A DNA stretch of 64,000 nucleotides from Perlucidibaca sp. (lineage in GTDB: Bacteria; Pseudomonadota; Gammaproteobacteria; Pseudomonadales; Moraxellaceae). The notes below the pieces were generated by a model. The model saw nothing but the letters and a program-made list of their open reading frames with translations. It had not been told where the DNA came from and did no database searches. This document shows, piece by piece, positions 53,723 to 62,498 of the stretch (its first letter is position 1; the number at the start of each line of letters is the position of its first letter). Location: assembly GCA_023265995.1 (NCBI GenBank), contig JAHFSA010000003.1:186001-250000 (forward strand), given 5' to 3'. The position numbers and the translations under genes were made by a program.

Positions 53723-54832
53723 TCAGCCAGCCCGGTTCACGGTTTCGCAGTCGATGTATTCGATATAGCCCTGACCGGCATGTTGCTGATCGCGGAAGCT
53801 GCCCTCGAAGTCGTAGCTGGCGACATAGCCGCGGCCATGGCCGTAGCGCCAGGGGCTGGCGATGGTGCAGCGGATGTCGAGGATGATCGCATCGTCGGCG
53901 TCGCGGACGATCCAGCCGAAGCGGCGGGGCAGGCGCATGCTGCGGCCATCGGGCGCGATGGCGGGCTCAGGCAGGTAGTCGTGGATGCGGAACTCGACAT
54001 CCTGCGCATGGACCTCGGCTTCGCCGTCCAGTGTGCGCACGTGCACGCCCTTGAAGGCGGTCCGGCCCAGCGAGCGAACATCCGTGAGCAGCAGCTGGGT
54101 GCGCTCGTCGAGATTGATGATCTGGTAGGTGAAGAAGTCGGCCGGCAGTTTCCAGGCCTCCGGCAGAATGCTGCCCATCAGGCTGTACGGACTGGCGCAG
54201 CGCGCGTATTCGAAGGTGCACATCACCTTGTCCAGGCTGGCACTGTGCCCGCCCTGGCTGATCGTGCCTGAACAGGTGGCGAGCAGGCTCAGGTGGTCGT
54301 AGACGACGTTGCGCACGAACCAGGACACCGTGTCCGTGCACTGCAGCTGGATATCCAGCCGGAAATCCTCCCAGGCGGCCTGTACCCGATAGCTCGGGTA
54401 GCTGCCTTCGATCACCAGGTTGTCGCCGAAGGCGATGCGCGAGCCATCGGCGGCAAGGCCGCATTCCTTGTCGATGGAATAGGCGCGGTAGTGATGACGC
54501 TCGCCGAACGCGGTCGAATTCAGGAAGGTCGCGGTATCGCGCGGCTTGTCCTTGTGCAGGTAGTCGTTGTCGAACATGACGGCGCCCGTCGCGCCCAGCA
54601 GCGTCATGACGTTGCAGTAGCCGAAGGGCGCGGGCAGGTTGGGTAGGAACACGCCGTAATGCGTCCAGCCGTAGCGTTTCGAGCCGATGTTCGGGCGCAG
54701 CATCTCCGGCGTGGTGAATGCCTGCGTCGACTCTTCGACGGCGTAATCGATGCGCGGCAGCAGGCTGCCGACGATCAGGCGCGAGGCCAGGGACATGACC
54801 TTGCCGCTGCCCGTGGAGGGTGTTGTATTCAT
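53723..54832 (-). CDS. Conserved protein of unknown function, beta-rich
   Basis: A 369-residue protein without signal peptide. It contains motifs such as NIGSKRYGWTHYGVFLPNLPAPFGYCNV, ATFLNSTAFGERHHYRAYSI and HGRGYVASYDFEGSFRD, and is rich in beta-strand-like sequence with several Trp and Tyr. It resembles uncharacterised proteins that occur near lipid and hydroxylase genes in Gammaproteobacteria. I cannot assign a fold with certainty; a carotenoid 1,2-hydratase or lipocalin-like barrel would be compatible. It precedes no gene on its strand; the hydroxylase gene lies 22 bases upstream and is probably cotranscribed. Confidence 0.6.
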   Translation of the reverse strand: MNTTPSTGSGKVMSLASRLIVGSLLPRIDYAVEESTQAFTTPEMLRPNIGSKRYGWTHYGVFLPNLPAPFGYCNVMTLLGATGAVMFDNDYLHKDKPRDTATFLNSTAFGERHHYRAYSIDKECGLAADGSRIAFGDNLVIEGSYPSYRVQAAWEDFRLDIQLQCTDTVSWFVRNVVYDHLSLLATCSGTISQGGHSASLDKVMCTFEYARCASPYSLMGSILPEAWKLPADFFTYQIINLDERTQLLLTDVRSLGRTAFKGVHVRTLDGEAEVHAQDVEFRIHDYLPEPAIAPDGRSMRLPRRFGWIVRDADDAIILDIRCTIASPWRYGHGRGYVASYDFEGSFRDQQHAGQGYIEYIDCETVNRAG

Positions 54833-54854
54833 TTCCGTACTCTCATTGTCAGGA

Positions 54855-55493
54855 TCAGGCCGCCACGCCGGCGACCGGCACGGCGACGCCCTGGCCGCGC
54901 TTTTGCGCGTCTATGCGTGCGTATTCGTGCATGCGCGCATAGGACTTGCGCAGCAGACGGCGGGCCACCAGGTTCAGCGGCTTCTCGATCAGGGCGGGCA
55001 GCTTGATGGCCAGCGGGTTGGTCTCGGCCGTGGCGGTGTCCGCGATGATGCGTGTGCCCATGATGTAGTCGAACCAGGGTTTGGTCACGCACCAGTTGGC
55101 ATCCTGATTGGCATTCATGTGGTGGTCGTAGTGCCAGGGGATGTGCTTGCGCGCGTACTCCGGATCGAGATGCGCCTTGGCGTGCGTGGACCAGTAGTTC
55201 CAGGCGCTGTAGTAGACGCCGAGCGTGAAGAACGGCGCGATCGGGGCCAGCGGTGTAACTCCGGCGGCGATGGCGATCAGCGCCACCTTCTCGTTGAACA
55301 TCTCCTGATCGCGCCACATGGAGTTGCGATAGCCCTCGTCATTGAAGCCGTTGAGGCGGGCGCGTCCGTGGTGCCGGATATGCGTGAAGAACGGCGCGTT
55401 GCGGTGCTTCGACGGATATTCGTGCAGCCAGACCTTGTGGGCGTACCACTCGAAACCATTGGCGACGAACAGGGCGATGGGAAAGCCGATCAT
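54855..55493 (-). CDS. Fatty acid hydroxylase / sterol desaturase-family membrane protein
   Basis: A 212-residue protein with a histidine-box pattern of the fatty acid hydroxylase superfamily: H19 to H24 (HKVWLH), HIRHH at 38-42, THAKAH, and HYDHHMN. One or two hydrophobic segments are near the N-terminus and a central pair around 75-100. These boxes bind a di-iron centre that hydroxylates or desaturates lipid or carotenoid substrates. The ATG at 55493 gives an intact first segment; upstream in-frame sequence is not hydrophobic. It is in a minus-strand run with the unknown protein and the AraC gene. Confidence 0.78.
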   Translation of the reverse strand: MIGFPIALFVANGFEWYAHKVWLHEYPSKHRNAPFFTHIRHHGRARLNGFNDEGYRNSMWRDQEMFNEKVALIAIAAGVTPLAPIAPFFTLGVYYSAWNYWSTHAKAHLDPEYARKHIPWHYDHHMNANQDANWCVTKPWFDYIMGTRIIADTATAETNPLAIKLPALIEKPLNLVARRLLRKSYARMHEYARIDAQKRGQGVAVPVAGVAA

Positions 55494-55585
55494 GGCGCAA
55501 CCTCGTGCATTGAAGACGGCGGCAGCATGCACTAGAGGGAGGAAAAGCCTTTGACCCGCCGGACAGGCCGGGGCGGGCGCTGCGA

Positions 55586-56608
55586 TCAAGCGTCGGCGTG
55601 ACCACTTTGCTTGCGGGCGCGATAGGCCGTGGGTGTTTCGCCGGTCCAGCGCTTGAAGGCGCGAGTCAGCGCTGAAGGCTCGGAGAAGCCGGCCAGGTAG
55701 ACGATCTGGTCGATGGGTTCCTGCGTGCGCGCGAGCAGGCGGCGGACCAGACGCTCGCGATAACTGGCCAGCAGCGTATTGAAGTTCGTGTCGAGCTGCG
55801 CCAGTTGCGCGCGCAGTGCGCGCGGCGCCAGCCCCAGGCGTTGTGCGACCGCCTCCAGGCTGGCTTCGCCAGACTCCAGCAGGCCGCCGAGCTCACGCTC
55901 GACCTGGAGAATCAGATCACGGCGGGCCAGATCATGCAGGCGTGCGCTGGCCAGGCTTTCGTGCACGGCCAGCAGCTGTGGTTCGGCGGCGGAGGAGGGA
56001 CGTGCCAGCAGGGCGGCATCAAAGCGCAGGGCGCCATGCGGCATGCCCAGGCGCACCGGACAGCGGTAGACGCGTGCGTATTCCTCGGCGCTGGCGCCCT
56101 GTTCGTAAGGCAACCAGATCTCGCGGGCCTGGAACTCGCCATCGGTGACCTGACGCAGGAACTGCAGCTGGATGGCATAGGCGCACTCGAGATAGTGCCG
56201 TACCGGGTGCTCCAGGCCGAGCAGGACGGCGGTATCGCCCTCTATGCGCAGCTCCAGGCGCATGGCGTTGGTCAGCAGCTGCTGATAGCGGCTGATGCGG
56301 CGCAGGCCGTCGCCAAAGGTCGGGCTGCTGAGGAACAGGTATTCGATGACCTGGCCGCGAAAGGGCGGCATCTGCTCGGCGACATGCAGGCCGATGTCCG
56401 GGTCGCCGCTGATGCGCTCGGCGGCATCCCAGAAGCGCCGTTGGGTCGAATTGTCGCGGCGCTGACCGGGGTCCGGCGCCTCGTCGGGCATGCCCACGCT
56501 GGCGAAGATGGCGGCGCTGTCCAGTCCCAGCCGGCGCAGGGCCTGCCAGGTCATCCACAGGAAGATGCCGGCATCGGAGGTGGTGGCGGGCGGTTCGACA
56601 AGTGACAT
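55586..56608 (-). CDS. AraC-family regulator
   Basis: A 340-residue regulator with an arabinose-binding-like N-terminal domain (DIGLHVAEQMPPFRGQVIEYLFLSS) and a C-terminal AraC HTH (LEAVAQRLGLAPRALRAQLA ... FSEPSALTRAFKRWTGETPTAYR). It resembles the regulator at 45276 in layout. It is upstream of the hydroxylase-unknown pair on the same strand and divergent from a LysR gene, suggesting control of the local lipid genes. Confidence 0.82.
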   Translation of the reverse strand: MSLVEPPATTSDAGIFLWMTWQALRRLGLDSAAIFASVGMPDEAPDPGQRRDNSTQRRFWDAAERISGDPDIGLHVAEQMPPFRGQVIEYLFLSSPTFGDGLRRISRYQQLLTNAMRLELRIEGDTAVLLGLEHPVRHYLECAYAIQLQFLRQVTDGEFQAREIWLPYEQGASAEEYARVYRCPVRLGMPHGALRFDAALLARPSSAAEPQLLAVHESLASARLHDLARRDLILQVERELGGLLESGEASLEAVAQRLGLAPRALRAQLAQLDTNFNTLLASYRERLVRRLLARTQEPIDQIVYLAGFSEPSALTRAFKRWTGETPTAYRARKQSGHADA

Positions 56609-56707
56609 GGCGCATGCCGTGCTGGGGTTCTGGCGAAAATGTTACTACATGCCCTGTGTCGCCCCGGTCGCCTTGACGGCTCCCTGTCCATAAATTATTC
56701 ATGTTGG

Positions 56708-56730
56708 GAATATTTGAATAAGACATATTC
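56708..56730 (+). promoter_or_regulatory. LysR-type binding site upstream of the LysR gene
   Basis: GAATAT-N11-ATATTC (56708-56730) is a T-N11-A-type LysR box touching the lysR start codon at 56731. ATATTCATGAT (56725-56735) and ATTATTCAT (56694-56702) recur upstream of the gene at 58832, suggesting shared control by the LysR protein. Confidence 0.6.
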
Positions 56731-57678
56731 ATGATCACGAATTTGCGTCAGATGGACCTCAACCTGCTGCTGGTCTTCGATGCCCTCATGCAGGAGCAGA
56801 ACCTGTCGCGGGCGGCGCTGCGCCTGCACATGAGCCAGCCGGCGGTCAGCAATGCCCTGGCGCGCCTGCGTCAGCAACTGGGCGAGCGACTGTTCCAGCG
56901 TACCGCGCGCGGCATGGTGCCGACACCGCAGGCGCAGGCCCTCTATGCGCCGGTGCGCCAGGCCCTGCAACTGCTGCAGATCGGGCTGGGGCCGCAGGTC
57001 AGCTTCGACCTGCAGGGTGAACATGTCTTCCGGCTGGCCATGAACGACTATGCCCAGGCCTGTCTGCTGCCGCATCTGCTGGCGCGTACCCAGGCCATAG
57101 CGCCGGGCGTGGTGTTGTCGGTGCAGGATGATGACGCCGACTCGCTGCCCCAGCGACTGGCGACGGGTGTGGTGGACCTGGCCATCGACTACCTGCATTT
57201 CAGCGACGCCGACCTGCGCTACCAGCCATTGACCGAGGAACAGTTGGTGGTGATAGGCCGGCCAGGGCATCCGGCGTTCGCCGACGGGCTGACTCTGGCG
57301 AGCTACCTGGACAGTGCCCATGCCTCCTTGCTGACACGGGCGGGCCGGGGCTCGCCGCTGGAGATCGTGCTCGGCTCCTCGCGGGTCCGGCGTCGGGTGC
57401 AGGTGCATGTGCCCAGTTTGCTGGCCATCCCCGAGATCGTCGCGCACTCCGAGCTGCTCGGCAGCGTCCCGCTGAGGCTGGCCGAGCATTGCGCTCGCTA
57501 CTATCCGCTGGAGATCGCACCCATGCCGGTGGCGGCGCCGGGCATAGAGGTGAGCATGATCTGGCATCGCCAGCAGGAGCTGTCGCCGGGGTTGCACTGG
57601 CTGCGCGAGCAGTTGATGGCGATGGTCGCCGATCTGCGACGGCTGGATGGTGCGCAGTCCCGGCGGGTGAATATCTGA
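56731..57678 (+). CDS. LysR-family regulator
   Basis: A 315-residue regulator. The N-terminal winged HTH (LRQMDLNLLLVFDALMQE, SQPAVSNALARLRQQLGERLF) is typical, followed by the periplasmic-binding-protein-like effector domain. Overall it resembles NodD/NahR-type subgroups. Its start codon lies inside a LysR-type box, and matching half-sites occur before the minus-strand hydroxylase gene at 58832, so it may control itself and that operon. It is divergent from the AraC gene. Confidence 0.85.
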   Translation: MITNLRQMDLNLLLVFDALMQEQNLSRAALRLHMSQPAVSNALARLRQQLGERLFQRTARGMVPTPQAQALYAPVRQALQLLQIGLGPQVSFDLQGEHVFRLAMNDYAQACLLPHLLARTQAIAPGVVLSVQDDDADSLPQRLATGVVDLAIDYLHFSDADLRYQPLTEEQLVVIGRPGHPAFADGLTLASYLDSAHASLLTRAGRGSPLEIVLGSSRVRRRVQVHVPSLLAIPEIVAHSELLGSVPLRLAEHCARYYPLEIAPMPVAAPGIEVSMIWHRQQELSPGLHWLREQLMAMVADLRRLDGAQSRRVNI

Positions 57679-58140
57679 TCAGTTCGCCGCGATGGCCTGT
57701 TCGGCCATCTGTCGCAACCGCAGCATCGACTCCTCCGACTCGCGCCTGATGCGCCGGCGCAACAGCAGCGGGTCGAGCAGACGCATGTACAGCCCGGCCA
57801 GACCGGCGAAACGGTATTCCAGCGTGCGCGTGAAGCGCGCGCCGGTGTCGGTCGCCTCGCACTCGTAGCTCAGCAGCAGACGCAGACCGTGGTTGCCGCT
57901 GGCGCGCGCCAGCCAGCGCCGGCCGGGCAGGTAGTCGGTGACCTCCCAGCTGAGATGGCCGTCGCGGCCGCCAGCGTGGATATCCTCCTCGAAGCGGCTG
58001 CCGGCGGGCAGCGGACCGGCGATGCCGTCAACGCGCAGCGAGGACGGGTGCCATTCCGGCCAGCGCGTGGCCGTGCCTGCATAGGCCAGGACGTGCCCGG
58101 GTGCGCGGGCGATCTCGACGCTGTGCCGCATGATGGTCAT
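57679..58140 (-). CDS. SRPBCC-family protein
   Basis: A 153-residue protein of the START/SRPBCC hydrophobic-pocket fold, suggested by VEIARAPGHVLAYAGTATRWPEWHP, LPAGSRFEEDI and the C-terminal long helix. Many bind lipids, steroids or polyketide-like molecules. It overlaps the upstream hydroxylase gene by four bases and is part of the same minus-strand operon, so its ligand may be the product or substrate of that enzyme. Confidence 0.78.
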   Translation of the reverse strand: MTIMRHSVEIARAPGHVLAYAGTATRWPEWHPSSLRVDGIAGPLPAGSRFEEDIHAGGRDGHLSWEVTDYLPGRRWLARASGNHGLRLLLSYECEATDTGARFTRTLEYRFAGLAGLYMRLLDPLLLRRRIRRESEESMLRLRQMAEQAIAAN

Positions 58141-58832
58141 CGCGACTCTCCTTGTTGAGAGAGGGGCTGCGGGCGGGCCGCTATCGGCTCCCAGTGCAGA
58201 GTGCCCTTGAGCCAGTCCGTGAGCGGGAAGACGAGATTGAAGTTGTGCGTCTGCATCAGGTCACGACGATGGTGCAGGGCGTGCAGCTGGCGCATGTGAC
58301 GTATCCAGGGCAGGCGGGCGAGGGGATGGTCATCCGCCAGATGCTCGCAGGAGTGGAAGACCTCGTAGCTCAGGTAGCCGGCCAGCAGGGTGGCGGAGAA
58401 CAGGGCGGCGATATTGCCGTTGAGGAAGGACAGCAGCCACCAGGCGGCCAGCGTGGCCAGGCTGTAGATCACGATGAGCCAGGCCGGGAAGAGGATCACG
58501 CGCCAGTCGCGGGCCTGATCGTAGACCATGCGTTCGGTGACGAAGAAGCTGTGGTGGTCGCCGGTGTGGCGCTTGTAGAAGAGCGCGCCGGGGCCGCTGG
58601 TCTTGTGATGCCCCAGGCTCTTGTGAATGGTGTATTCGCCCCAGTTGAAGAACACCAGGGTCGGCAGGATCACCAGCCATTCCCAGGGGCGGACCTGATC
58701 AAGCTGGCCGCAGAACCAGGTCAGGCTGGCGATGCCCCAGGCGAACACGAAAAGGCCGTGCAGCCAGGGGTTGTAGAGGGCGGAAATGCCGGCGCGGTAG
58801 CGCTCGCGAAAGGCCTGGGGGTCGTAGCTCAT
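58137..58832 (-). CDS. Fatty acid hydroxylase / sterol desaturase-family protein
   Basis: A 231-residue membrane enzyme with histidine boxes HKSLGHH (70-76), KRHTGDHH (88-94-type), HSCEH and LHALHHRR. Hydrophobic segments are near 22-42, 50-65, and 110-145. The pattern is that of the di-iron fatty acid hydroxylase superfamily. It is paired with the SRPBCC gene in an operon, and LysR-type half-sites lie upstream of its start. A second such enzyme lies at 54855; substrates are unknown. Confidence 0.8.
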   Translation of the reverse strand: MSYDPQAFRERYRAGISALYNPWLHGLFVFAWGIASLTWFCGQLDQVRPWEWLVILPTLVFFNWGEYTIHKSLGHHKTSGPGALFYKRHTGDHHSFFVTERMVYDQARDWRVILFPAWLIVIYSLATLAAWWLLSFLNGNIAALFSATLLAGYLSYEVFHSCEHLADDHPLARLPWIRHMRQLHALHHRRDLMQTHNFNLVFPLTDWLKGTLHWEPIAARPQPLSQQGESR

Positions 58833-58897
58833 GATCTGGCTGCCGTGACGGGGTCGTGGCAGCCAGTCTAGATCGGTCTGAATTATCTGGGTAATGG

Positions 58898-58921
58898 ATA
58901 TTCATGATGACCATTATTCAT
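58898..58921 (-). promoter_or_regulatory. LysR half-sites before the hydroxylase operon
   Basis: ATATTCATGAT (58898-58908) and ATTATTCAT (58913-58921) repeat elements found at the LysR promoter (56725-56735 and 56694-56702). They lie about 66-90 bases before the start at 58832, a normal LysR activation position. Confidence 0.45.
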
Positions 58922-59078
58922 CGTGACATAGGCTGGGTGCCGCTTAGCATTGCCCGCGATGACTGATGTGGACATGGGGATGTCACTTCCGGCCAATCTG
59001 CCTGAGCGATAACGTCACTTCAGCCGGCGATAATCTGTGGCATATTCCGGAACCGATCAGTCATTCGGAAGGCAGAAC

Positions 59079-60257
59079 ATGTCACGTCCAGGCATCATCA
59101 GTCGCGCCAGACAGCTGGGCGACACCAGTGTTGCCTTTGCCCGCAATTTCGTCGACCGCAAGCGCAACAAGCAGCGCTACATGCTGCAGGACCTGTCGGG
59201 TTACGACACCATCCTGCGTGACGGTCTGATGTCGGTTCGCCATTACCACGCCCTGACCGAGGACCAGGTCATCATCGAGGGCAAGGTGCAGCCGGTGCAG
59301 AAGCAGAAGTACCGCATCCCACTGGTCATGGTGCCGCCGCTGGGCGTGTTCGCCTGGATCTTCGATCTCATGGCCGACCGCAGCCTGGTGCGCTACTTCC
59401 TTGCCCATGGCTACGATGTCTATCTGATCGACTGGGGAGCCCCCAGTCGCGACGACAAGCATCTGACGCTGGATGTCTATGTCGGGCACTGGTTTCCGCT
59501 CGCCATGAAGGCCATCCGCGAGCACAGCGGTCAGCAGCAGTTGTCGATGCTGGGCTACTGCATGGGCGGCCTGCTGTCGCTGCTTTATCTCGCCGCCAGC
59601 AAGGATCGCGAGGTGGTCAATCTGGTCACCATCGCCAGCCCGGTCGACATGCACAAGACCGCCAGCGGCCGCCTGTCGGCGCTGATCGAGAAGCCGGCGC
59701 ACCTGATCCGCAAGACCACCGGCTTCCGCCTCGACAACCTCGACGACCGTCTTTTCCATGTCCCCGGTCCGGTGTTGTCCTTCCTGTTCAAGATGAGCAA
59801 CCCGATGGCGACGGTGTCGAGCTATGTCGAGCTGCTGCGCAATCTCGGTGATGACGATTACGTCGCGCGCTACATGACCATGAACGAGTGGTTCACCAAC
59901 ATGCCGGACTATCCCGGCGGCACCGTGCAGGCGCTGATGCGCGACATGGGGCTCTACAACCAGATGGTGCGCGGGCGTATCAAGGTTGGCGGCGTGCTGG
60001 CGAACTTTGCCGACATCACGGCCAATCTGCTGGCGTTTGCCGGCGATAGTGACGCTATCGTGTCGGTTCCGGCTGCCGAGGCCATCATCGATGTGGTGAG
60101 TTCCCGGGACAAGACCTTCCAGGTCGTGCCCGGCGGACATGCCGGTGTCTTCACGGGCGGCAAGGCCGCCCATTCCACCTGGGCGATCAGCGCGGCCTGG
60201 CTGTCGACCCGTTCCGGCGGCTGGGATGGCGCTGCTGTTATCACGGAGTCGGCATGA
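59079..60257 (+). CDS. PhaC-like alpha/beta hydrolase (PHA synthase type III-like)
   Basis: A 392-residue member of the poly(3-hydroxyalkanoate) synthase superfamily. The lipase-like box reads GYCMGG with Cys161 as nucleophile, as in PHA synthases; MVPPLGV is the oxyanion region, and GDSDAIVS and PGGHAGVF carry the acid and histidine. It is shorter than class I PhaC and near class III PhaC, which needs a PhaE partner; no PhaE gene is seen, so its function as a polymerase is uncertain. A GGAAGG site supports the ATG at 59079. The next gene overlaps it by four bases. Confidence 0.78.
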   Translation: MSRPGIISRARQLGDTSVAFARNFVDRKRNKQRYMLQDLSGYDTILRDGLMSVRHYHALTEDQVIIEGKVQPVQKQKYRIPLVMVPPLGVFAWIFDLMADRSLVRYFLAHGYDVYLIDWGAPSRDDKHLTLDVYVGHWFPLAMKAIREHSGQQQLSMLGYCMGGLLSLLYLAASKDREVVNLVTIASPVDMHKTASGRLSALIEKPAHLIRKTTGFRLDNLDDRLFHVPGPVLSFLFKMSNPMATVSSYVELLRNLGDDDYVARYMTMNEWFTNMPDYPGGTVQALMRDMGLYNQMVRGRIKVGGVLANFADITANLLAFAGDSDAIVSVPAAEAIIDVVSSRDKTFQVVPGGHAGVFTGGKAAHSTWAISAAWLSTRSGGWDGAAVITESA

Positions 60258-61333
60258 TGAGCTGGAATACCCGCATTACCCGTCTGCTCGGTATCGAGCA
60301 TCCCTTCATCTGCTCGGGCATGACCTATGTCTCGACCGCCGAGCTGGCGGCGGCGGTCAGCAATGCCGGTGGCCTCGGCCTGATCCAGATCGGCCATCTC
60401 ACCCCGGAGCAGACGCGTGCCGAGATCCGCAAGGCACGCACGCTGACCAGCAAGCCTTTCGGCGTCGGCCTCGCGCTGATCATGCCGGGCGCGCAGGAGA
60501 ACGCCGAGGTGGCGCTCGATGAGCAGGTGCCGGTGATCAATTTCTCGCTGGGCAAGGGTGCCTGGCTGTGCGAGCGCGCCCGTGCCTATGGCGGCAAGGT
60601 GCTGGCCACGGTGGTGACCGAGCGTCATGCCATCGCCGCCGAGCGTGATGGCGCCGACGGCCTCATCGTCACCGGTCACGAGGCCGCCGCGCATGGCGGT
60701 GAAGTCACCTCGCTGGTGCTGGTGCCGGCCATCCGCAAGGTGTCGTCGCTGCCGATCATCGCGGCTGGCGGCTTCGCCAATGGCGGAGGCCTGCTGGCGG
60801 CGCTGGCCATCGGCGCCGACGCCATCGCCATGGGCACGCGCTGGGCCATGACCCAGGAAAGCCCGGTGCATCAGAAGACGCGCGACCTGATCATCTCGAA
60901 GTCGGTGGACGAAACCCTCTACACGCGCAATTTCGACGGCATGCCGTGCCGCATCATGACCACGCCGACGGCGGTCGAAGTCACGCGCAAGCCGCTGACA
61001 CTGTGGCGCGCGCTCTGGCAGTCGTGGCTGCTGATGCGCCGCCAGAACACGCCGCTGGCGCAGGTCTGGCGCAATTTCCGCGAGCAGGGCCTGACCGCCA
61101 CATTGCAGCTCAGCTTCTTCGGGGCCGCGGTGGAGCGCATCCGGACGGCGATCGAGGATGGCAACCACGAGCAGGGCGTGCAGCTGATCGGTCAGGCCCA
61201 GGGGCTGATCGACGACGTGCCGACCTGTGCCGAACTCATGCAGCGTCTGGTGCGCGAGGCCGAACAGGCGCTGGCTGACATGCAGGGCCAGCATGCGCCG
61301 GTGAGTGTCGAGGCAGGGCTGCGCGTCGGCTGA
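60254..61333 (+). CDS. Nitronate monooxygenase-family enzyme
   Basis: A 359-residue FMN TIM-barrel oxidoreductase of the nitronate monooxygenase/2-nitropropane dioxygenase family. Family markers are GLGLIQIGHL, the FMN stretch DGLIVTGHEAAAHGG and PIIAAGGFANGGGLLAALAIGADAI. Related proteins also include enoyl-ACP reductases of the FabK type. It overlaps the PhaC-like gene by four bases (ATGA). Physiological substrate is not settled. Confidence 0.85.
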   Translation: MMSWNTRITRLLGIEHPFICSGMTYVSTAELAAAVSNAGGLGLIQIGHLTPEQTRAEIRKARTLTSKPFGVGLALIMPGAQENAEVALDEQVPVINFSLGKGAWLCERARAYGGKVLATVVTERHAIAAERDGADGLIVTGHEAAAHGGEVTSLVLVPAIRKVSSLPIIAAGGFANGGGLLAALAIGADAIAMGTRWAMTQESPVHQKTRDLIISKSVDETLYTRNFDGMPCRIMTTPTAVEVTRKPLTLWRALWQSWLLMRRQNTPLAQVWRNFREQGLTATLQLSFFGAAVERIRTAIEDGNHEQGVQLIGQAQGLIDDVPTCAELMQRLVREAEQALADMQGQHAPVSVEAGLRVG

Positions 61334-61348
61334 GCTGTCGTCATGCTC

Positions 61349-61381
61349 AAGCGCGGCATGCATTGTGGCATGCTAGCGCTT
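61349..61381 (+). terminator. Two-part hairpin between the NMO-like and nitroreductase genes
   Basis: AAGCGC, GCATGC, a six-base loop, GCATGC and GCGCTT form a 12-base stem broken by G/TA (61349-61381). It is 15 bases after the stop and 30 before the next ATG. No T-run follows, so an attenuator is as likely as a terminator. Confidence 0.45.
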
Positions 61382-61410
61382 CCTGCCATTTCCTGAGGAC
61401 AACAGCCGGC

Positions 61411-61971
61411 ATGCAGCTCTACGAAGCCATTCACGGACGTCGCTCCTTGCCGCAGCTGGGTCTGCCGGCGCCTGACGCCAGTCAGCTCGCCCGCATCTTC
61501 GCCGCTGCCGGTCGCGCGCCCGACCATCGCCTCCTGCGCCCCTGGCGCTATCTCGTGGTGGCGGGCGACGCCCGGGCCGCGCTCGGCGAACTGTTCTACC
61601 AGGCCATTGCCGCCAGTGACCCCGCCCGTGCCGAGAACGATGCCGTCAAGCTGCGTCAGATGCCTCTGCGCGCGCCCATGATCCTGGTCGCCGTGCTATG
61701 CCAGCACGACCATCCGACGGTGCCGGACTGGGAGCAATGGCTGAGCCTGGGGGCCTCCGTGCAGAACACGCTGCTGGCCCTGCATGGCGAAGGCTTTGCC
61801 GGCATGTGGCGTACCGGCGATCTGGCGGTGCACGAACGTGTGCGGCAAGGGCTGGGCCTGAGCGCCAATGAGCATATCGGCGGCTTCATCTATGTCGGCA
61901 CGCCGCTGGCCGGCAAAGCGGCCCCTGCCGAGCCGGAGTCGCTCTGGCAGGTCTGGACGCCGGGCGCATGA
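61411..61971 (+). CDS. Nitroreductase-family flavoprotein (YdjA-like)
   Basis: A 186-residue small nitroreductase of the YdjA type. The N-terminal RRSLPQLGLPAPD and the C-terminal GFIYVGTP are typical of the FMN-binding fold, and SVQNTLLALHGEGFAGMW is the conserved middle segment. These act as NAD(P)H-dependent nitro or quinone reductases, with natural substrate unknown. The ATG at 61411 follows GAGGACAAC. It overlaps the thioesterase gene by four bases. Confidence 0.85.
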   Translation: MQLYEAIHGRRSLPQLGLPAPDASQLARIFAAAGRAPDHRLLRPWRYLVVAGDARAALGELFYQAIAASDPARAENDAVKLRQMPLRAPMILVAVLCQHDHPTVPDWEQWLSLGASVQNTLLALHGEGFAGMWRTGDLAVHERVRQGLGLSANEHIGGFIYVGTPLAGKAAPAEPESLWQVWTPGA

Positions 61972-62432
61972 GCGAGCTGGCCCGCGCCCAGGCGTTGCTC
62001 GCGGAAATGCGCGAGCAGATGCCGCTGCTGCATTTCATGCAGATCGAGGTTGTCGCCTTCGATGGTCGTGCGCTGACCCTGTGCGCTCCGCTGGATCCCA
62101 ATCGCAATGACAAGGGCACGGCCTTCGCCGGCGCCATCGCCAGCCTGTCGACCGTCACCGGCTGGGCTCTGCTCACCCTGTGGGCGCGCGCCGAGGTCGG
62201 TGCCTGCCAGGTCGCGGTCTATCATTCCGAAATGCGTTATCGCTACCCCATCGAGACGGTTTTCGAGGCTACAGCCACGTTGCCCGATGCCGCCGTGCTG
62301 GCGCAGCTGAAAGAGCGTCTGACGGCACGCGGCAAGGGCAGGGCGGATGTCCAGATCGTGGTGCAGAGCGATACCCGCGAGGCGGTCAGCCAGACCGCCG
62401 GCTATGCGCTGTGGATGGCTGGCGAGGGTTGA
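61968..62432 (+). CDS. YiiD C-terminal-type hotdog thioesterase
   Basis: A 154-residue protein of the YiiD_C hotdog-fold family, visible in LDPNRNDKGTAFAGAIASLSTVTGWAL and the following YHSEMRYRYPIE. Hotdog thioesterases hydrolyse acyl-CoA or acyl-ACP. It overlaps the nitroreductase gene by four bases, so the run PhaC-like, NMO-like, nitroreductase, thioesterase may be one unit, apart from the hairpin between the second and third genes. Confidence 0.8.
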   Translation: MSELARAQALLAEMREQMPLLHFMQIEVVAFDGRALTLCAPLDPNRNDKGTAFAGAIASLSTVTGWALLTLWARAEVGACQVAVYHSEMRYRYPIETVFEATATLPDAAVLAQLKERLTARGKGRADVQIVVQSDTREAVSQTAGYALWMAGEG

Positions 62433-62498
62433 AGCTGGGGCTGCTTCCGCAGTTTGTGGCATACTGACGGGTATGTTGCTGACCCGGCCGCATTGCGC

